Shown piece by piece: positions 6,872-15,293 of a stretch of 29,488 nucleotides of DNA (its first letter is position 1; each line of letters starts with the position of its first letter). The DNA is taken from contig JBDTOR010000011.1 of NCBI GenBank assembly GCA_039933175.1, positions 1 through 29,488 of the forward strand. The letters are read 5' to 3'. Below the pieces are notes generated by a model. The model searched no databases. It saw nothing but the letters and a program-made list of their open reading frames with translations, and was not told where the DNA came from. The position numbers were made by a program, and so were the translations under genes. The stretch comes from Hyphomicrobium_A sp039933175. GTDB taxonomy: Bacteria; Pseudomonadota; Alphaproteobacteria; Rhizobiales; Hyphomicrobiaceae.

Positions 6872-8986
6872 CTAGCCGGCGCGCGCTTCGAGCGGGCCCC
6901 TGCCGGCGAACCGTGCCAAGCGCTCACGCGCCAGCTGGTTCGATTTTGAGCGCTCGAGACGGAACAGCTCGATATCGGCGACCTCGAAGCCGAGGAAGCT
7001 CCCGGGCATATCCACCGCCGTGGTGCGGCGCACGGGCTCGCTGACGATGATGCCGGCGTCGAAGCGGCCGAGGATCGCCTCGAACAGTGCGCGGGCTACG
7101 TCGTTGCGCGCCACCACGACGATGTGGTCGTAGGCCGTATCCAGCGCATCGAGCGTCAGGTTCACCTGGTCGGGATCGAGCAGCGTGTCGCGGTCGAGTA
7201 CCGCCGTGCCGGCCGGGATGAAGTGCGCTCCGCTGGCCGGAATGCGCGTCACCACGTCCTCGAACTTCGCCGTGCCCTGCAGCAGCTCGTTCAAGCCCAC
7301 ATGCGGGTCGGCGCCCATTCTCTCGGCGATGCCGTTCCCTTCCGGGCTCCAATCGACGAGCATCACGTCGGCGCCGGCCTCGGCCATAGCCTTGACGAGT
7401 TCGATCGCCTCGGAGCCGGCATCGATCTGGTCGGTGGCGCCGGTAATCAAGGCGCGGAAGCCGCCGATGTCCTGCGGATGCGATACGAGTTGGTAAGCGA
7501 GGTCGCCGATCGATTGCACGACGTGGACACTGGTCGCATCGCGAGCGAAGGCCGCCGCCGGCGCACCCCGTGCGGCGACCGCTGCCTTGCCGGTCTTCTG
7601 CGTCATTTCCGGCGCGGCGCGGGCAGCCTTGAACAGTGCCCGGGTGATCACGATGGCGATACCGAACAGCAGCGTCGCCATGGCGACGAGCAGCGAATAT
7701 TGCAGCGGCTTGGGGAAGCTCGGGACGCTGGTCGGGCGCGCCTGCGAGACGATCTGCGCCTCGATCGGTACGGCGCGGCGATCGGCGCTGACGCGGTTGG
7801 CTTCGAAGCGGGCCTGCAGGCGATCGAGCTCGGCGCGCTTCGACTTGGCGACGGCTTCGAGCTGGCGCAACTGCACCTCGTCGTTGCCGGTGCCGACCAC
7901 CTGCTTCTTCATCTGGTCGAGGCTCTGGCGCACCGACGCCTCACGCGTAGCCGCGATGGAGGCGCTCTTCTCGATGCCCTCGACGATCTTGCCGACTTCG
8001 CTCTTGATCTGCCGCTGCAAACCATCAAGGTCGGCGCGCAGCTGGCGCATGCGCGGATGCGCCGGGAGCAGCGTCGCCGACAACTCGGAGAGCTGACGCT
8101 CGACGCGCACACGCTGCTGCACGAGGTTCTGGATCAGCGGCGATCGCTGCACGTCCGGCAGCGACTCGGCGTTGCCGGCGCGGACCATCTCGCGCACCGA
8201 CTGCGCCCGCGCGTCCGCTTCGCTGCGGGCCGACTGCGCCTTTGTCAGCTCGGCCGTGATATCGCCGAGCTGCTGCTGGTTGAGGCCGGTGTTATTGGGG
8301 CCGCCCTTGAAAATGTTGGCTTGCCCGCGGAAGTTCTCGACCGCCTCTTCGGCTTCGGCGACTTCCTTCATCAGCTTGTCGATCTTCGGCTGCAGCGCCT
8401 GCTGCACGTCGTCGGTGGCACTGAGAGAGCGCGTCGCCAGCAGCGTCCGATAGGTCTCGGCCAGGCGGTTAGCGACCGCCGCGGCGAGCTGCGGATCGGC
8501 GGAGGTAAAGCGGATGCCGATGACGCGGCTATCCTTGGGCGAGTAGATCTCGAGACGCTTATAGAACGCCTTGAGGACGCGGTCCTGCTCGCTCTCCTCG
8601 TTGACGTTGCCGAGGTCGATGGCCTTCAGCACCCGATCGAGCTTGCTCGGCGGACGCAGCGCGCTGTTGAACTCGGGATTGGAGGCGAGCTTTTCCTCGG
8701 CAATGATCTGCAGGGCGAGATCGGGCGACTCGAGCGACCGCAGATGCGTATTGATGGCCTCCTTGTCGAGGCGCGCAGCGACCGACTCCGATGAGCGCTC
8801 GTTGTCGTCCTTGGGAACCACCACCTGGATCTGCGCTTCCGATGTATAGCGCGGCGGGAATGTCGACAGCACGCCGTAGGCGATGCCGCCGGTGACGAGG
8901 CTCAGCAGGATGAGCTTCGGTAAAGCCCGGCGCAGCGAACGCCAAACCGCAGAAATGTCGATGTCGTCGGGGGAGGCGGTATTCAT
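6872..8986 (-). CDS. GumC/Wzc-like polysaccharide chain-length protein with degenerate kinase-like domain
   Basis: A 704-residue inner-membrane co-polymerase that would set chain length and link the polymerase to the export channel. Order of parts: a Wzz domain with first helix at ~24-41, a long periplasmic coiled coil (~190-400), a proline-containing segment VPSFPKPLQ (~421-429), second helix ~430-448, an Ala-rich cytosolic linker, and a CpsD/BY-kinase-like Rossmann domain (~487-690). In that domain the Walker A position reads ITGATDQIDAGSEA (514-527) and has no GKS/GKT; VMLVDW (541-546) keeps the aspartate of the next motif, and no C-terminal tyrosine cluster is present. Kinase activity is therefore unlikely. 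It is divergent from the export lipoprotein gene at 9155, with a shared 168-base intergenic region. Confidence 0.88.
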   Translation of the reverse strand: MNTASPDDIDISAVWRSLRRALPKLILLSLVTGGIAYGVLSTFPPRYTSEAQIQVVVPKDDNERSSESVAARLDKEAINTHLRSLESPDLALQIIAEEKLASNPEFNSALRPPSKLDRVLKAIDLGNVNEESEQDRVLKAFYKRLEIYSPKDSRVIGIRFTSADPQLAAAVANRLAETYRTLLATRSLSATDDVQQALQPKIDKLMKEVAEAEEAVENFRGQANIFKGGPNNTGLNQQQLGDITAELTKAQSARSEADARAQSVREMVRAGNAESLPDVQRSPLIQNLVQQRVRVERQLSELSATLLPAHPRMRQLRADLDGLQRQIKSEVGKIVEGIEKSASIAATREASVRQSLDQMKKQVVGTGNDEVQLRQLEAVAKSKRAELDRLQARFEANRVSADRRAVPIEAQIVSQARPTSVPSFPKPLQYSLLVAMATLLFGIAIVITRALFKAARAAPEMTQKTGKAAVAARGAPAAAFARDATSVHVVQSIGDLAYQLVSHPQDIGGFRALITGATDQIDAGSEAIELVKAMAEAGADVMLVDWSPEGNGIAERMGADPHVGLNELLQGTAKFEDVVTRIPASGAHFIPAGTAVLDRDTLLDPDQVNLTLDALDTAYDHIVVVARNDVARALFEAILGRFDAGIIVSEPVRRTTAVDMPGSFLGFEVADIELFRLERSKSNQLARERLARFAGRGPLEARAG

Positions 8987-9154
8987 GGGGACCGAGAGCC
9001 GCTCAAAGGAGACCTAACCGTTGCGTCAAATTAGAGCGCTGTCGGGTTTCAATTTCATTAAGCGTCCTGAACTCGGACGCTCACTTAGCATTTGTTAACT
9101 GGTCGGGCCCCACAGTGAACATGCGTCGAACCCATTCTCCCCGGCTGCTCACCC
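8987..9154. promoter_or_regulatory. Divergent regulatory region of the exopolysaccharide locus
   Basis: This region lies between the divergent chain-length and export-lipoprotein genes and must carry promoters in both directions. It is AT-richer than the genes, with TTTCAATTTCATTAAG and TTTGTTAACT. A perfect 7-base inverted repeat, AGCGTCC (9061-9067) and GGACGCT (9075-9081) around TGAACTC, is near the middle and is a candidate operator. I could not assign specific -35/-10 pairs. Confidence 0.45.
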
Positions 9155-9991
9155 ATGTGCATTCGCCTAGCAACGCTTCTGACTGCTGCGGCCGTCTTCC
9201 TAGGCGGCTGCGCACAGAGCGATCTTGCGGGCTTGGGCGATATGAGCGCCATCAGCAACGTGCTGCCGGTCGACGTGATCTACGACAAACCCGCGCCCGC
9301 CGCCGAGCCGGCGCAGCCGACTAACGCCGCCGCGTGGGGCGAAACCACCGTCACGACGCCGGCGCCGATCAAAGTTGCCGACTGGGGCGAGACATCCGTC
9401 TATCGCGGCGAGCCGATGGTTTCGCCGGTGCCCGTCGCCCCGCCGATGGCTGCCGGGCCGCCGCCAGGACCCATCGCCTGGGGCCCTGCCGTCGTCATGG
9501 GCGTCGGCCCGTCGGGCGGGCCAACCGGGTTCGAGCCTTACATCCTCGACACCGGCGACAAGCTGCGGGTGTTCGTCTACGGCCAGCCCAACCTTTCGCG
9601 CCTCTATACGGTCGACCAGATCGGCAACATTGCCGTTCCTCTGATCGGTTCGGTGCGCGCGCGTGGCCGCACGACGGTCGACCTTGAGCACAACATCGCC
9701 GCCAAGCTCGGCCGCGAGTTCGTCAGAGACCCGCAGGTGACGGTGGACGTCGCGCAGAACCGGCCGTTCTTCATCCTCGGCGAGGTGCGCCTCCCCGGCC
9801 AATACCCATTCGTCTCCGGAATGACCATCGAGCAGGCCGTCGCCATCGGCGGCGGCTACACCGAGCGCGCCTCGCACCGCTCGTTCCGCATCACGCGCAA
9901 ACTCGGCCCCCTCGTTGACCAAATCGAAGCTCCTGCCGACTACACCTTGTGCCCGGGCGACACCCTTTTCGTCTACGAACGGTTCTTCTAG
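9155..9991 (+). CDS. Polysaccharide export outer-membrane lipoprotein (Wza/OPX family)
   Basis: A 278-residue exported lipoprotein of the polysaccharide export (OPX) family. The signal peptide ends in a lipobox LGGC with Cys19 as the lipidated residue. Residues ~45-125 are a Pro/Ala/Gly-rich linker with recurring Trp-Gly units (WGET at 61-64 and 77-80, WGPA at 109-112). The Poly_export domain starts at ~128 (YILDTGDKLRVFVYGQPNLS) and is followed by a SLBB-like segment from FILGEVRLPGQYPF. The C-terminus ends at FVYERFF without the amphipathic membrane helix of E. coli Wza, so it may need a separate outer-membrane partner. ATG at 9155 is chosen because it starts the signal peptide; there is no clear ribosome-binding site. 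The GT4 gene follows 25 bases later. Confidence 0.9.
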   Translation: MCIRLATLLTAAAVFLGGCAQSDLAGLGDMSAISNVLPVDVIYDKPAPAAEPAQPTNAAAWGETTVTTPAPIKVADWGETSVYRGEPMVSPVPVAPPMAAGPPPGPIAWGPAVVMGVGPSGGPTGFEPYILDTGDKLRVFVYGQPNLSRLYTVDQIGNIAVPLIGSVRARGRTTVDLEHNIAAKLGREFVRDPQVTVDVAQNRPFFILGEVRLPGQYPFVSGMTIEQAVAIGGGYTERASHRSFRITRKLGPLVDQIEAPADYTLCPGDTLFVYERFF

Positions 9992-10016
9992 TTGCAGGTG
10001 AACATCGGGAGCGCGT

Positions 10017-11147
10017 GTGGCCGAGCGCTTGCGCATCATCCATTGCTTTCGCGCGCCCGTGGGCGGTCTGTTCCGGCACGTGCTCGACCTGAGCGGCGAG
10101 CAGGCCGCGCAGGGGCATGACGTCGGCTACATCATCGATTCAACGGTTTCCGACGCTCTGACCGAGCAGCGCCTCGCCCAGTCGGCGGCGCATCTCAGGC
10201 TCGGCATCACGCGCATTCCCATGGGGCGCGTTCCCGGCCCGCGAGATCTGGCGACAAGCCGCGCCGTATCCGACACCGCACGCACACTACGCGCCGACGT
10301 ATTGCATGGGCACGGCGCCAAGGGCGGCGCCTTCGCCCGGCTGGCCGCACGCGAGCTGCGCGCCGACGGCCGCAACGTCGCGACCTTCTACACCCCGCAC
10401 GGCGGCAGCCTGCACTACGCCCTCGCTTCGCCGCAGGGCCTTATCTACACGGCGGTCGAGAAGTTCCTCGCCCGCTACACCGATGGGCTGATCTTCGAAA
10501 GCGACTTCATCCGCCGCGTCTATAATCGGCGCATCGGCGCGGGACGCGTCCCCGAGCGCGTCATACCCAACGCGCTGCAGCCGAGTGACTTCACCCCTCA
10601 CCAGCCCAATCCCGACGCCGCCGACTTCCTGTTCATCGGCGAGTTGCGCCATCTCAAAGGCGTCGACGTGCTGCTACAGGCCCTCGCCCGCATCGCCGCC
10701 TCCGCGCCAGTAAGGGCCGTTATCGTCGGCGCCGGCCCGGACGCCGCGGCCTTCAAGGCCATGGCCCGCGAGCTGCAGCTCGACGGCTTCATCGACTTCC
10801 CCGGCGCCATGCCCGCCAGGGACGCCTTTCCCCTCGGCCGTTGTCTCGTTGTCCCATCGCGGGCCGAGAGCATGCCCTATATCGTCCTGGAAGCCGCTGC
10901 GGCGGCGATGCCGCTGCTGGCGACGAACGTCGGCGGCATCCCCGAAATCGTTAATGGCACCGACACCCCGCTGATGCCGCCGGGCGACGTCGACGTGCTG
11001 GCGCAGGCCATGCAGGGGTTCCTCAGCGCCCCCGAGGCAGCAATGGCGCGCGCTTCTCGCCTCAAGGCCGCCGTCGCCGCCCGCTTCACGGTCGAGCGCG
11101 CCGGCAGCGAGGTGCTCGCGTTCTATGCCGAGCGCCTTGGCCGCTAA
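10017..11147 (+). CDS. Glycosyltransferase family 4 protein (GT-B fold)
   Basis: A 376-residue cytosolic or membrane-associated retaining glycosyltransferase that would add a sugar to a lipid-linked repeat unit. The N-terminal domain begins LRIIHCFRAPVGGLFRHVLDL, with the Gly-rich acceptor-side loop, and has the DVLHGHGAKGG segment. The C-terminal donor domain shows FIGELRHLKGVDVLLQAL, then VPSRAESMPYIVLEA, whose Glu284 and Glu292 form the EX7E motif of GT4 enzymes, and TNVGGIPEIV. The start is GTG at 10017, with GGGAG six bases before it. It lies 25 bases after the export lipoprotein gene and 109 bases before the sugar-phosphate transferase gene, all on the plus strand. The sugar and acceptor cannot be inferred. 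Confidence 0.9.
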   Translation: MAERLRIIHCFRAPVGGLFRHVLDLSGEQAAQGHDVGYIIDSTVSDALTEQRLAQSAAHLRLGITRIPMGRVPGPRDLATSRAVSDTARTLRADVLHGHGAKGGAFARLAARELRADGRNVATFYTPHGGSLHYALASPQGLIYTAVEKFLARYTDGLIFESDFIRRVYNRRIGAGRVPERVIPNALQPSDFTPHQPNPDAADFLFIGELRHLKGVDVLLQALARIAASAPVRAVIVGAGPDAAAFKAMARELQLDGFIDFPGAMPARDAFPLGRCLVVPSRAESMPYIVLEAAAAAMPLLATNVGGIPEIVNGTDTPLMPPGDVDVLAQAMQGFLSAPEAAMARASRLKAAVAARFTVERAGSEVLAFYAERLGR

Positions 11148-11256
11148 CCTTAACTGAAAAGCTTACCGCCGGTCCGGAGCCGCACGCGGTCCGTGGCACG
11201 AAGCCTGCTTTCGTAGGGCAGTTCATTCGCGTCACAGTCACGGATCGCAATCGAAA

Positions 11257-12765
11257 ATGCTCAACGTTGGCCACGCCTCAGTCCCGCAGACAGTTCCCCG
11301 CACCATCACCCACAAAATTCCGCGCCTCGCCGATTTCCGCGTCGAGGACAAGACGCGTCTGATGTCGATGGTGGTCATCCGCGGCGCCGTGCGCGCCTGC
11401 GACCTGGCCATCATCTGCCTGCTCGGCCTCGCCGTCGCCGTCTTCTACGTCGACGAGCCGGTAATCATCGGGAACACCGGCTACATGGCCGCCGTCGCCA
11501 TGACGGCGGTCGTGACCGTCGCCGGATTCGACATGCTGGGCCTTTACTCGCAGACGGGGTTCAACTCGTTCATCCGCCAGATGCCGCGGGTGCTGCTCGC
11601 CTGGACGGCCGCCTTCGCAATGCTGCTCGCCGGCGTATTCTTCCTCAAGGTCGGCCATGACTTCTCGCGCGTCTGGTTCGCCGCCTGGTACTTCACCGGC
11701 ATCGTCGTGCTGCTCGGCGAGCGCCTCATCGTGGCGAGCTTCGTCCAGCATTGGACCCGCCAGGGCCGCCTCTATCGCCGCGCCGCGATCTACGGCGGCG
11801 GCGCCATCTCCGAGAAGCTCATCAGCGAGCTCGAGATCGACGTCGACAGCGACATCCGCATCACCGGCATCTTCGATGACCGCGGCGACGATCGCGTCGA
11901 TAGCATGATCGCCGGCTATCCGCGTCTCGGCGGGCTGAAGCAGCTCGTCACCTTCGCCCGCAATTCGCGCCTCGATCTCGTCATCGTCGCTCTACCGATC
12001 ACCGCTGAAAAGCGCGTCGTCGAAGTCACCCGCTCGCTCGCCGTGCTCCCCGCCGAGGTGAAGCTGCCGGCGCGCGCCACCGAGCTGCGCTTCACGCCGG
12101 GCACCTACTCGCGTGTCGGCAACGTCGCGATGATCGATCTTCTGGAAAAGCCGATTGCCGACTGGGGCTCGGTCACCAAGTGGGGCTTTGACAAGATCGT
12201 CGCCACCCTGGCGCTCATTGCCCTCGCTCCCCTGATGCTCGCAGTCGCCGCCGCCATCCGGCTCGACAGCCGCGGCCCGGTGCTGTTCCGCCAGAAGCGC
12301 TATGGCTTCAACAACGAGCTGGTCGAAGTGTTCAAGTTCCGCTCGATGTACACCGACCGCTGCGATGCGAACGCGACGAAGCTCGTCACCAAGGACGATG
12401 CCCGCGTCACGCGCGTCGGCCGCTTCATCCGCAAGACCAGCATCGACGAGCTGCCGCAGCTGTTCAACGTCATCCTCGGCAACCTGTCGCTCGTGGGCCC
12501 GCGCCCGCACGCCCTCGAGGCCAAGGCGGCCGGCGACCTCTATGACGAGGTCGTCGATGGATACTTCGCTCGTCACAAAGTGAAACCGGGAATAACCGGT
12601 TGGGCACAAATCAACGGCTGGCGGGGCGAAACCGACACTCCTGAGAAGATTCAGAAGCGCGTTGAATGCGACATTTACTATATCGAGAACTGGTCGCTGC
12701 TGCTCGACACCTACATCCTGCTAAAGACCCCCTTCGCGCTGCTGAAGCACGACAACGCCTATTGA
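11257..12765 (+). CDS. Undecaprenyl-phosphate sugar-1-phosphate transferase (WcaJ/ExoY-like)
   Basis: A 502-residue inner-membrane initiating enzyme that moves a sugar-1-phosphate, often glucose, from a nucleotide sugar to undecaprenyl phosphate. It has four N-terminal helices, a CoA-binding/Rossmann-like domain (RRAAIYGGGAISEKLI, about residue 170), a further helix from ~309 (WGFDKIVATLALIALAPLML), and a C-terminal catalytic domain with KFRSMYTDR, TSIDELPQLFNVILGNLSLVGPRPH (split around residues 395-418) and KPGITGWAQINGWRGE. The final LLKTPFALLKHDNAY is typical of the long polyisoprenyl-phosphate hexose-1-phosphate transferases. The polymerase gene follows after 26 bases. A lipid-linked, Wzy-dependent pathway is implied. 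Sugar specificity is unknown. Confidence 0.92.
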   Translation: MLNVGHASVPQTVPRTITHKIPRLADFRVEDKTRLMSMVVIRGAVRACDLAIICLLGLAVAVFYVDEPVIIGNTGYMAAVAMTAVVTVAGFDMLGLYSQTGFNSFIRQMPRVLLAWTAAFAMLLAGVFFLKVGHDFSRVWFAAWYFTGIVVLLGERLIVASFVQHWTRQGRLYRRAAIYGGGAISEKLISELEIDVDSDIRITGIFDDRGDDRVDSMIAGYPRLGGLKQLVTFARNSRLDLVIVALPITAEKRVVEVTRSLAVLPAEVKLPARATELRFTPGTYSRVGNVAMIDLLEKPIADWGSVTKWGFDKIVATLALIALAPLMLAVAAAIRLDSRGPVLFRQKRYGFNNELVEVFKFRSMYTDRCDANATKLVTKDDARVTRVGRFIRKTSIDELPQLFNVILGNLSLVGPRPHALEAKAAGDLYDEVVDGYFARHKVKPGITGWAQINGWRGETDTPEKIQKRVECDIYYIENWSLLLDTYILLKTPFALLKHDNAY

Positions 12766-12791
12766 GCGGCGAGCGCCGAAGTAGAGGGTCA

Positions 12792-14141
12792 ATGTCCGCC
12801 GCCGCAGCAGTCAGCAATCGCACGCTCGACGCGCCCCGCCCTACCAAGCGCGGCGTCGTCGCGTGGCTGGCGCTCGCCGCCGTCGCACTGACCATCGTCA
12901 CGAGCGGCATCGTCTTCACCGAGCCGGCGCCGATCGACCTCCTGACGATCGGCCTGATCGTGCTGCTGCCGGTCGTCGGCCTCGTGCAATTCAATCCCGG
13001 CCTGCTTGCCTATGGCGCGCTCTGGCTGGTGGCCGGTGCCTGCGCCATGTTCGCCGCAACCTTCTCGCTCGACACGCAGCAGACGATGACGCACGTCGGC
13101 GTGACGCTCTACCTCTACGCGGCGACCTTCGTGCTGGCCGGCTTCATCGCCCACTCGCCGCGCGCCCACACCGAGCTCATCTTCAAGGCCTGGACGGTCG
13201 CCGCGCTGATCGCCGCCGCCGCCGCCCTCATCGGCTACTTCGGCCTATTACCCGGCGCCCACGATCTGTTCACCCGCTACGATCGCGCCAGCGGCACCTT
13301 CAAGGACCCCAACGTGTTCGGTCCGTTCATCATCGTGCCGATGCTCTACCTGCTCAGCTCGGCCCTCGATCGCCCGCTGCGCAGCGTGATCCTGCGGCTC
13401 GGCGTCGCCGGCGTTCTGATGCTCGCCGTTTTCTTGAGCTTCTCGCGCGGCGCCTGGATCAACCTGGCCCTGGCGCTGGTCATCTACGGCTACCTGCTGC
13501 TGGCGACGACCGCCAACGTGCGCCTGCGCCTTAAGATCGTCGGCCTGCTGGTGGTCGGCTGCGTCATGGCCGCCGGCGTCATCGTCGTCGCGGCCAGCTC
13601 CGACCAAATCGCCGACATCCTCAGCCAGCGCGCCAGCCTCGATCAATCATACGATACCGGATCGGAGGGCCGCTTCGGTGGACAGGAAAAGGCGGTGGGG
13701 CTGGTCCTCGACAATCCGCTCGGCATCGGCGCGCAAGAGTTCGTTGCCCGGCATCACCCGGAAGAAGCGCACAACGTCTATCTGACGATGCTCATGAGCG
13801 CCGGCTGGCTTGGTGGCGGGACGTACATCGTCATCGTCGCGCTGACGCTCGTCCTCGGCCTCCGCCACGCCCTGATGTCCAGCGCCACGCGACCGATCTT
13901 CCTCGTCGCCTACGCGGCCTTCGCCGCCACCGCCTTCGAGGGCATGGTCATCGACACCGACCACTGGCGGCATTTCTACGTCCTGCTCGCCATCGTGTGG
14001 GGGCTGATGACGGCTTCGGCGGCCGCTCCGGCGATTGCACGACGCGCTCCGCGCCTGCTGCGGACGCTGCAGCCATTACAGCACGTGCCGATCATGCGCC
14101 GCCGCGCAGCGATCATCGGACCGGCGCCGCACCCTGCCTGA
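12792..14141 (+). CDS. O-antigen polymerase/ligase family membrane protein (Wzy/WaaL-like)
   Basis: A 449-residue polytopic inner-membrane protein with about ten or eleven helices. It contains the conserved Wzy_C/O-antigen ligase core: SGTFKDPNVFGPF, LSFSRGAWINLAL, and a large periplasmic loop with LDNPLGIGAQEF and EEAHNVYLTMLMSAGWLGG, in which His327 and Asn328 match the essential histidine region of WaaL/Wzy ligases. From context it probably polymerises repeat units made by the upstream transferases. ATG at 12792 is chosen over the in-frame ATG at 12666, which lies inside the preceding gene; GAGGG is present just upstream. It ends six bases before the convergent DUF1513 gene, and no terminator is visible. 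Polymerase versus ligase cannot be decided by sequence alone. Confidence 0.88.
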   Translation: MSAAAAVSNRTLDAPRPTKRGVVAWLALAAVALTIVTSGIVFTEPAPIDLLTIGLIVLLPVVGLVQFNPGLLAYGALWLVAGACAMFAATFSLDTQQTMTHVGVTLYLYAATFVLAGFIAHSPRAHTELIFKAWTVAALIAAAAALIGYFGLLPGAHDLFTRYDRASGTFKDPNVFGPFIIVPMLYLLSSALDRPLRSVILRLGVAGVLMLAVFLSFSRGAWINLALALVIYGYLLLATTANVRLRLKIVGLLVVGCVMAAGVIVVAASSDQIADILSQRASLDQSYDTGSEGRFGGQEKAVGLVLDNPLGIGAQEFVARHHPEEAHNVYLTMLMSAGWLGGGTYIVIVALTLVLGLRHALMSSATRPIFLVAYAAFAATAFEGMVIDTDHWRHFYVLLAIVWGLMTASAAAPAIARRAPRLLRTLQPLQHVPIMRRRAAIIGPAPHPA

Positions 14142-14147
14142 GCGCTG

Positions 14148-15293
14148 CTAGCCGATAATACGCAGGTGATTGTCGAACGAGCGGCCCGGGAAGCTCGCCG
14201 ACCGCAGATGCGTGTGATCGGGCTGATCGGCCTGCAGCACGCCCGTACCCGAGCTCATCGCAAACCCTGACGGCGCCAGCCCGGTGACCCCGCAGCTGTC
14301 CATCAGCTGCGTCTCGCCGACAACGACAGCGCGTTCGGTATCGACGTAGACGATGCGGCCCGCACGCGGAGCGGAAGCCGCCACGATGCGACCGTCGGGG
14401 CTCATCGCCACCGCGCCGATGTAACCCGCCAGCGCAGCGCCCATCGGCTTTGAGGGCTCGATGATGCGCAGCGGCTGGTCGAGACCGGCACAGCCAACAA
14501 GCTCAGGCGTCTCGGCGTCGGCGCCTTCCCACTGGCAGCCGAACCAAACGGCGCCGCGCGCATCCTGCGCCAGGTGGCGGATCGACAGCTTGTGCAGGCC
14601 GGCACCCTGCATGTGCTGGCTGATGAGCCGCCCGGTGGTGCTGTCGATGAAGGCGAGCGAGGGCTGCATGGAATCTAGGTTGAGCTTCTCGCGCCCCGAC
14701 ATTCCCGATTCCACGTGCGTTTCGATGCCGCCGTTGGCGACCGCGAGTGTCTTGCCGTCGGCCAGCAGGATCACTTCGTGCGGGCCGATGCCGTAGGTCG
14801 GCATCTCGCCGACGCGCTTGTAGCCGCCGGTCGCATCGTAGATGCCGATGAGGCCGGCGCGTGTCTCGTTGTCGTGCTCGGTGGCGTAGAGCAGCCGGCC
14901 GTCGCGCGAGAACACGCCGTGACCGTAGAAGTGGCGGTTAGCGGGCGTCGTGAACAGCACCGGCTCGCGGCGGTCTTGGATGTCGAAGGCGAGCGCGAAC
15001 GACCCGGGACGGCGGGCGAATACGACCGCCTGGCCGCTGGCGCGATCGAGCGCGATGTCGTGTCCGCGGCCTTCGAGCGGCAGCTCGCGCAGCACGGCGC
15101 CATCGAGCGTCAGCACCACGACCGAATAGCTCCCGTCGGGGCGGCGGCAGGCGGCCACAAGATCGCCGGCATCGACGCCCAGCTGAGCACCGTCGTCGAG
15201 CATGCCGGCGAACGCACGCGAAGCGCTTGCCGCTGCAAAGGTGAGCGACGTGCCGATCAGGAAATGCCGCCGGTCAATCGCCATCGAGCTCAT
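14148..15293 (-). CDS. DUF1513 protein with Tat-type signal, beta-propeller-like
   Basis: A 381-residue exported protein of the DUF1513 family. The N-terminus, MAIDRRHFLIGTSLTFAAAS, has a twin-arginine motif (RRHFLIG) and a hydrophobic core, so folded export to the periplasm is expected. Repeated short beta-rich units such as HFYGHGVFSRDGRLLYATEHDN, GIGPHEV, VANGGIETH and MSPDGRIVAASAP suggest a propeller; the His-containing motifs are family hallmarks. The start could be ATG at 15293 or at 15284, closer to the Tat motif. The first 20 bases overlap the end of the imelysin gene at 15274, indicating translational coupling. DUF1513 genes are, as I recall, regular neighbours of imelysin and di-heme oxidoreductase genes. 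Biochemical function is unknown; a role in iron or copper handling is inference. Confidence 0.88.
   Translation of the reverse strand: MSSMAIDRRHFLIGTSLTFAAASASRAFAGMLDDGAQLGVDAGDLVAACRRPDGSYSVVVLTLDGAVLRELPLEGRGHDIALDRASGQAVVFARRPGSFALAFDIQDRREPVLFTTPANRHFYGHGVFSRDGRLLYATEHDNETRAGLIGIYDATGGYKRVGEMPTYGIGPHEVILLADGKTLAVANGGIETHVESGMSGREKLNLDSMQPSLAFIDSTTGRLISQHMQGAGLHKLSIRHLAQDARGAVWFGCQWEGADAETPELVGCAGLDQPLRIIEPSKPMGAALAGYIGAVAMSPDGRIVAASAPRAGRIVYVDTERAVVVGETQLMDSCGVTGLAPSGFAMSSGTGVLQADQPDHTHLRSASFPGRSFDNHLRIIG

Noticed and set aside
7124..8794. 556-codon open frame on the plus strand
   Set aside because: It is antisense to the chain-length gene, rich in Arg, Leu and Asp without any motif, and has the composition expected of a mirrored high-GC gene.
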